Shown: positions 4,993 through 7,618 of the stretch, one piece after another
Layout of the letters: each line of letters starts with the position of its first letter
Numbering within the stretch: the first letter of the stretch is position 1
Origin: JBOHBN01 sp050698355
GTDB lineage: Bacteria; Actinomycetota; Actinomycetes; Streptosporangiales; WHST01
Direction of reading: 5' to 3'
NCBI GenBank assembly: GCA_050698355.1
Contig: JBOHBN010000116.1
Location: 1-7,618, forward strand
Length of the DNA stretch: 7,618 bases
The notes under the pieces: generated by a model
Database searches by the model: none
Told to the model about the DNA's origin: nothing
Seen by the model: the letters and a program-made list of their open reading frames with translations, nothing else
Made by a program: the position numbers and the translations under genes

Positions 4993-6459
4993 GTGACGAA
5001 CGCTCCAGGTAGTCGCGGCGACGAGGCGACCGCCGCCGATGCCGGCGCCATCGAGCTGCAGCGCCACGGCTACACCCAGGAGCTCAAGCGCTCCCTCAGT
5101 TTCCGGGACCTGCTCACGTACGGCCTGGTGTTCATGGTGCCGATCGCGCCGTTCGGCATCTTCGGCAGCGTGTACGCAGGCTCGGGTGGCATGGTCGCGC
5201 TCGCATACATCATCGGTGCGATCGGGATGGCGTTCACCGCGGTGAGCTACGCGGAGATGGCCAAGGCGTTCCCTATGGCCGGGTCGGTCTACACCTACGC
5301 CGGTCGCGGGCTCACCCAGCCCGTGGGGTTCATCGCCGGCTGGCTGATCCTGCTGGACTACATCCTGGTGCCGGCGCTGCTCTACATCGTGTCCGGAGTG
5401 GCGATGGCAAGCCTCATCCCCGCCGTGCCGGTGTGGGCGTGGGTGGTGGGGTTCATCGTACTCAACACGGTGGTCAACTACTTCGGCATCGAGATGACCG
5501 CACGCATCACCAAGTACATGCTGATCGGGGAGCTCATCGTCCTCGCGATCTTCCTCGTCATCGGCGTGTGGGCGCTGGCGAACGGCGCCGGCCAGGGCTT
5601 CTCGTTCGACCCGATCTTCAACCCCGACACCTTCAGCGTCGGGCTCATCTTCGGGGCGGTCTCCATCGCAGTGCTGTCCTTCCTGGGCTTCGACGCAATC
5701 TCGACCCTCGCCGAGGAGAACCGCGAGGGCGCCCACAAGATCGGCCGGTCCATGGTGGCGGCGCTGGCACTCGCCGGGACGCTCTTCGTCGTACAGACGT
5801 GGGTCGCCGCGCTGCTGGTGCCCGACCCGCAGGCACTCCTCTCCGGCAGCGGGAACCTCGGCACCGCCTTCTACGACGCGGCCGGCGTGGCCGGTGGGCC
5901 GTTCCTTGCGACCCTCACCGCGGTCGCAACTGCGGTCGCCTGGGGCTTCGCCGACGCTCTGGTGGCCCAAGCGGCGACGAGCCGGGTCCTCTACGCGATG
6001 GCCCGGGACCGCCAGCTGCCCTCGTTCCTGCGGACGATCCACCCCAAGCACCGGGTGCCGACCAACGCGACCGTGCTGATCGCGGCGGTCTCGGTCGCAA
6101 TCGGCGTCTACATGGCCAGTCGCGCCGACGGGATCGCGCTGCTTTCCACGATGGTGAACTTCGGCGCGCTCAGCGCGTTCATCCTGCTGCACGTCGCGGT
6201 CATCGGTCACTACGTGGTCAAGCACGGCAGCCGCTCACCGCGACACCTCGTCGTACCGGTGTGCGGGTTGCTCATCCTCGGGTACGTTCTGTGGTCGGCG
6301 AACATCGCGGCGCAGGTCACCGGCCTCAGCTGGCTCGCGATCGGCATCGTGGTGGCGATCGCGCTGCGGCTGGCCGGTCGTACGCTCGCGCTGGCGGGCG
6401 CGTCCGAGTCCGGTGGGTCGGAGGAGCCCGAGACGGGCGGTTCGAGGAGGCAGGATTGA
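4993..6459 (+). CDS. APC superfamily amino acid/polyamine permease
   Basis: This 488-residue inner-membrane transporter has about 12 hydrophobic helices: TM1 near 40-64 ('GLVFMVPIAPFGIFGS'), TM2 'MVALAYIIGAIGMAFTAVSYAEMA', TM3 'VGFIAGWLILLDYILVPALLYIV', and others ending with 'LAIGIVVAIALRLAG'. The soluble N-terminus (about 36 residues) and the hydrophilic, Ser/Gly/Glu-rich C-terminus fit the family. Helix 1 carries the broken Pro/Gly-rich segment that in APC carriers lines the substrate site. 'FLGFDAISTLAEENRE' in helix 6 is an APC hallmark and 'TSRVLYAMARDRQLP' follows helix 8. The sequence is closest to PuuP-type putrescine/amino acid carriers, but the substrate cannot be read from sequence. 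The start is a GTG with GGGAGG 6 bases upstream. The stop overlaps the next gene by 4 bases, so the permease and the amidase are probably translated together and handle one compound. Confidence 0.95.
   Translation: MTNAPGSRGDEATAADAGAIELQRHGYTQELKRSLSFRDLLTYGLVFMVPIAPFGIFGSVYAGSGGMVALAYIIGAIGMAFTAVSYAEMAKAFPMAGSVYTYAGRGLTQPVGFIAGWLILLDYILVPALLYIVSGVAMASLIPAVPVWAWVVGFIVLNTVVNYFGIEMTARITKYMLIGELIVLAIFLVIGVWALANGAGQGFSFDPIFNPDTFSVGLIFGAVSIAVLSFLGFDAISTLAEENREGAHKIGRSMVAALALAGTLFVVQTWVAALLVPDPQALLSGSGNLGTAFYDAAGVAGGPFLATLTAVATAVAWGFADALVAQAATSRVLYAMARDRQLPSFLRTIHPKHRVPTNATVLIAAVSVAIGVYMASRADGIALLSTMVNFGALSAFILLHVAVIGHYVVKHGSRSPRHLVVPVCGLLILGYVLWSANIAAQVTGLSWLAIGIVVAIALRLAGRTLALAGASESGGSEEPETGGSRRQD
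6444..6450 (+). promoter_or_regulatory. Ribosome binding site of the amidase, inside the permease
   Basis: GAGGAGG lies within the last codons of the permease, 5 bases before the TTG at 6456. It is among the strongest sites in the window and supports the rare TTG start. Confidence 0.8.
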
Positions 6460-7496
6460 CCAGTCAGGCACGCGACACCGTAGGCGACCTCCAGGTCGTC
6501 TCGTACCGTCCCGACGCCGCCGAGTTCAGCTGGACGTTCGGCGGCGCAGCGCCCGTGGCCCGCGTTCGACCGGGCGACGTGGTCGAGGTGTGGACCGAGG
6601 ACTGCTACGCCGGCAAGGTGCACGGCCCGGACGACCTGGTGTCCCAGGTCTGCGAGTTCCCCTTCCTCAACCCGCAGTCCGGCCCGTTCTACGTGGAGGG
6701 AGCGCGACCGGGCGACACCCTCGCGCTGCACTTCGTAAGCATCGAGCCGTCCCGCGACTACGCGTCGTCGACGACCGTGCCGCTGTTCGGGGCGCTGACC
6801 TCCACGCACGACACCGCCACCCTCCAGGATCCGTTGCCCGAGGTGGTGTGGATGTACGAGGTCGACCGGGCGCGGCGCACCGCCACGTACCGCCCCCGTG
6901 GCGGCGGGCCCGACGTCAGCCTGCCGCTCGACCCGATGCACGGCACCGTCGGCGTGGCGCCGGCTGCCATGGAGGCCCGGTCGGCGATCGTGCCGGGAGC
7001 GCACGGCGGCAACATGGACACGCCCGAGCTGCGCGCGGGCGTGACCGCGTACTTCGGCGTGAACGTCGAGGGCGCGCTCTTCTCGCTCGGCGACGGGCAC
7101 TGCCGCCAGGGTGAGGGCGAGTCGTGCGGCACCGCGCTCGAGGCGGCCATGGACACCGCCGTCATCGTCGACCTCATCCCCGGCATCGCGACCCCGTGGC
7201 CGCGGATCGAGTCCGACACCCACATCATGACCGTGGGGTCGGCGAAACCGATGGAGGACGCGTTCCGGATCGCCCACCTCGATCTCGTCGACCACGTCGC
7301 CGCGCGCTGCAGTCTCGACCGGCTCGACGCCTACCAGCTGGTGTCGCAGCTCGCGCTCAGCCCCGTCGCCAATGCCTGCAACCCCGCGTACTCGGTCGTC
7401 GCGAAGATCGGCAAGCAGTATCTTCCGCAGGACAGCGACCCGTACGAGCACGTGCACGCGCGCCTGCGCGAGCAGGCGGTCGCGTACACGCCCTAG
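6456..7496 (+). CDS. Acetamidase/formamidase family protein
   Basis: This 346-residue cytosolic enzyme is predicted to hydrolyse short amides to the acid and ammonia. Family (FmdA/AmdA) features appear in order: 'GPFYVEGARPGDTLALHF', 'HGGNMDTPELRAG' (His183 onward) and 'SLGDGHCRQGEGESCGTALE' (Asp213, His215, Gln218, Glu222). The last is the conserved G-D-x-H-x-x-Q-G-x-G-E block. Cys216 stands where I expect alanine in most relatives, which is from memory. The protein is shorter than the methylotroph formamidases of about 400 residues but suits the shorter subgroup. The start is TTG, in an ATTGA junction whose TGA ends the permease (4-base overlap), with GAGGAGG 5 bases upstream. No in-frame ATG or GTG gives a full N-terminus with a comparable site. 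The context implies hydrolysis of what the neighbouring permease imports. Family members also act on other small amides, so acetamide or formamide is not assured. Confidence 0.92.
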   Translation: MTSQARDTVGDLQVVSYRPDAAEFSWTFGGAAPVARVRPGDVVEVWTEDCYAGKVHGPDDLVSQVCEFPFLNPQSGPFYVEGARPGDTLALHFVSIEPSRDYASSTTVPLFGALTSTHDTATLQDPLPEVVWMYEVDRARRTATYRPRGGGPDVSLPLDPMHGTVGVAPAAMEARSAIVPGAHGGNMDTPELRAGVTAYFGVNVEGALFSLGDGHCRQGEGESCGTALEAAMDTAVIVDLIPGIATPWPRIESDTHIMTVGSAKPMEDAFRIAHLDLVDHVAARCSLDRLDAYQLVSQLALSPVANACNPAYSVVAKIGKQYLPQDSDPYEHVHARLREQAVAYTP

Positions 7497-7618
7497 GTGG
7501 CTGGTGTGAATCGAGTGTCGTGTGGGGAGTTGGCCGCGGCCGGTAGCCGTCGGGTAGTCGGCATGTGCGGTCGGGTGGCTGGCGCATCGTGTCGGATGGC
7601 ATTGGCCTGTGCTGCTGG
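7497..7618 (+). other. 3' flank with a weak partial reading frame
   Basis: These 122 bases are rich in G and T on the + strand. An open frame starts at a GTG at 7506 (MNRVSCGELAAAGSRRVVGM...) and stays open to the window end. AGGTGG, which overlaps the amidase stop, lies 5 bases before it. Only about 23 of 37 codons end in G or C, far below the neighbours, and the peptide is unusually Cys- and Arg-rich without a known motif. I therefore do not call a gene. GTGGCTGG occurs twice (7497-7504 and 7575-7582). No clear terminator is seen. Confidence 0.3.

Noticed and set aside
4918..6225. A 435-residue minus-strand frame opposite the permease
   Set aside because: It is Asp/His/Arg-rich with no recognisable domain and lies opposite a clear membrane protein gene.
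5433..6455. A long upstream extension of the amidase frame into the permease
   Set aside because: It is an Arg-rich shadow of the permease. The amidase domain begins after the TTG at 6456, which has GAGGAGG in front of it.
6210..7457. A 415-residue minus-strand frame opposite the amidase
   Set aside because: It lies wholly opposite well-identified coding sequence and shows no family features.
7357..7602. An 81-residue minus-strand frame at the right edge
   Set aside because: It is Pro/Arg/Thr-rich, overlaps the amidase 3' end in antisense by about 140 bases, and has no convincing domain.

Overview
The window is G+C-rich, with a strong G/C preference at third codon positions, GTG and TTG starts and purine-rich ribosome binding sites. 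This suggests an actinobacterium. The left half supports that: a minus-strand gene whose N-terminus matches DUF3052 lies close to a homodimeric-type pyruvate dehydrogenase E1 gene (aceE), a neighbourhood I know from Streptomyces and Mycobacterium. The genus cannot be fixed from the sequence.

Left part (1-782): the first 28 codons of a DUF3052-family gene run off the left edge on the minus strand. A complete YjbQ/UPF0047 gene follows, also on the minus strand. The region between yjbQ and aceE carries the divergent start signals of both.

Centre (783-4387): aceE is complete, with its thiamine diphosphate and Mg-binding residues in place. Twelve bases after its stop lies a perfect 15-bp inverted repeat, probably its terminator. 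Next comes a 145-residue gene I do not recognise, then 228 bases without a gene that hold an elaborate set of hairpins.

Right part (4388-7618): a GNAT acetyltransferase is followed after 65 bases by a 12-helix APC-family permease. The permease overlaps an acetamidase/formamidase gene by 4 bases. The last two form a translationally coupled pair, most simply an uptake-and-hydrolysis module for an amide or amine-type nitrogen compound. The final 122 bases are G/T-rich with no convincing gene.

Most of the window is core metabolism. I see no mobile element, CRISPR array, tRNA, rRNA or defence system, and nothing I could honestly call a new system. The points most worth a second look are the alternative hairpins at 4240-4301, the unrecognised gene at 3722-4159, the coupled permease/amidase pair, and the yjbQ-aceE divergence linking a thiamin-associated protein to a thiamin-dependent enzyme.
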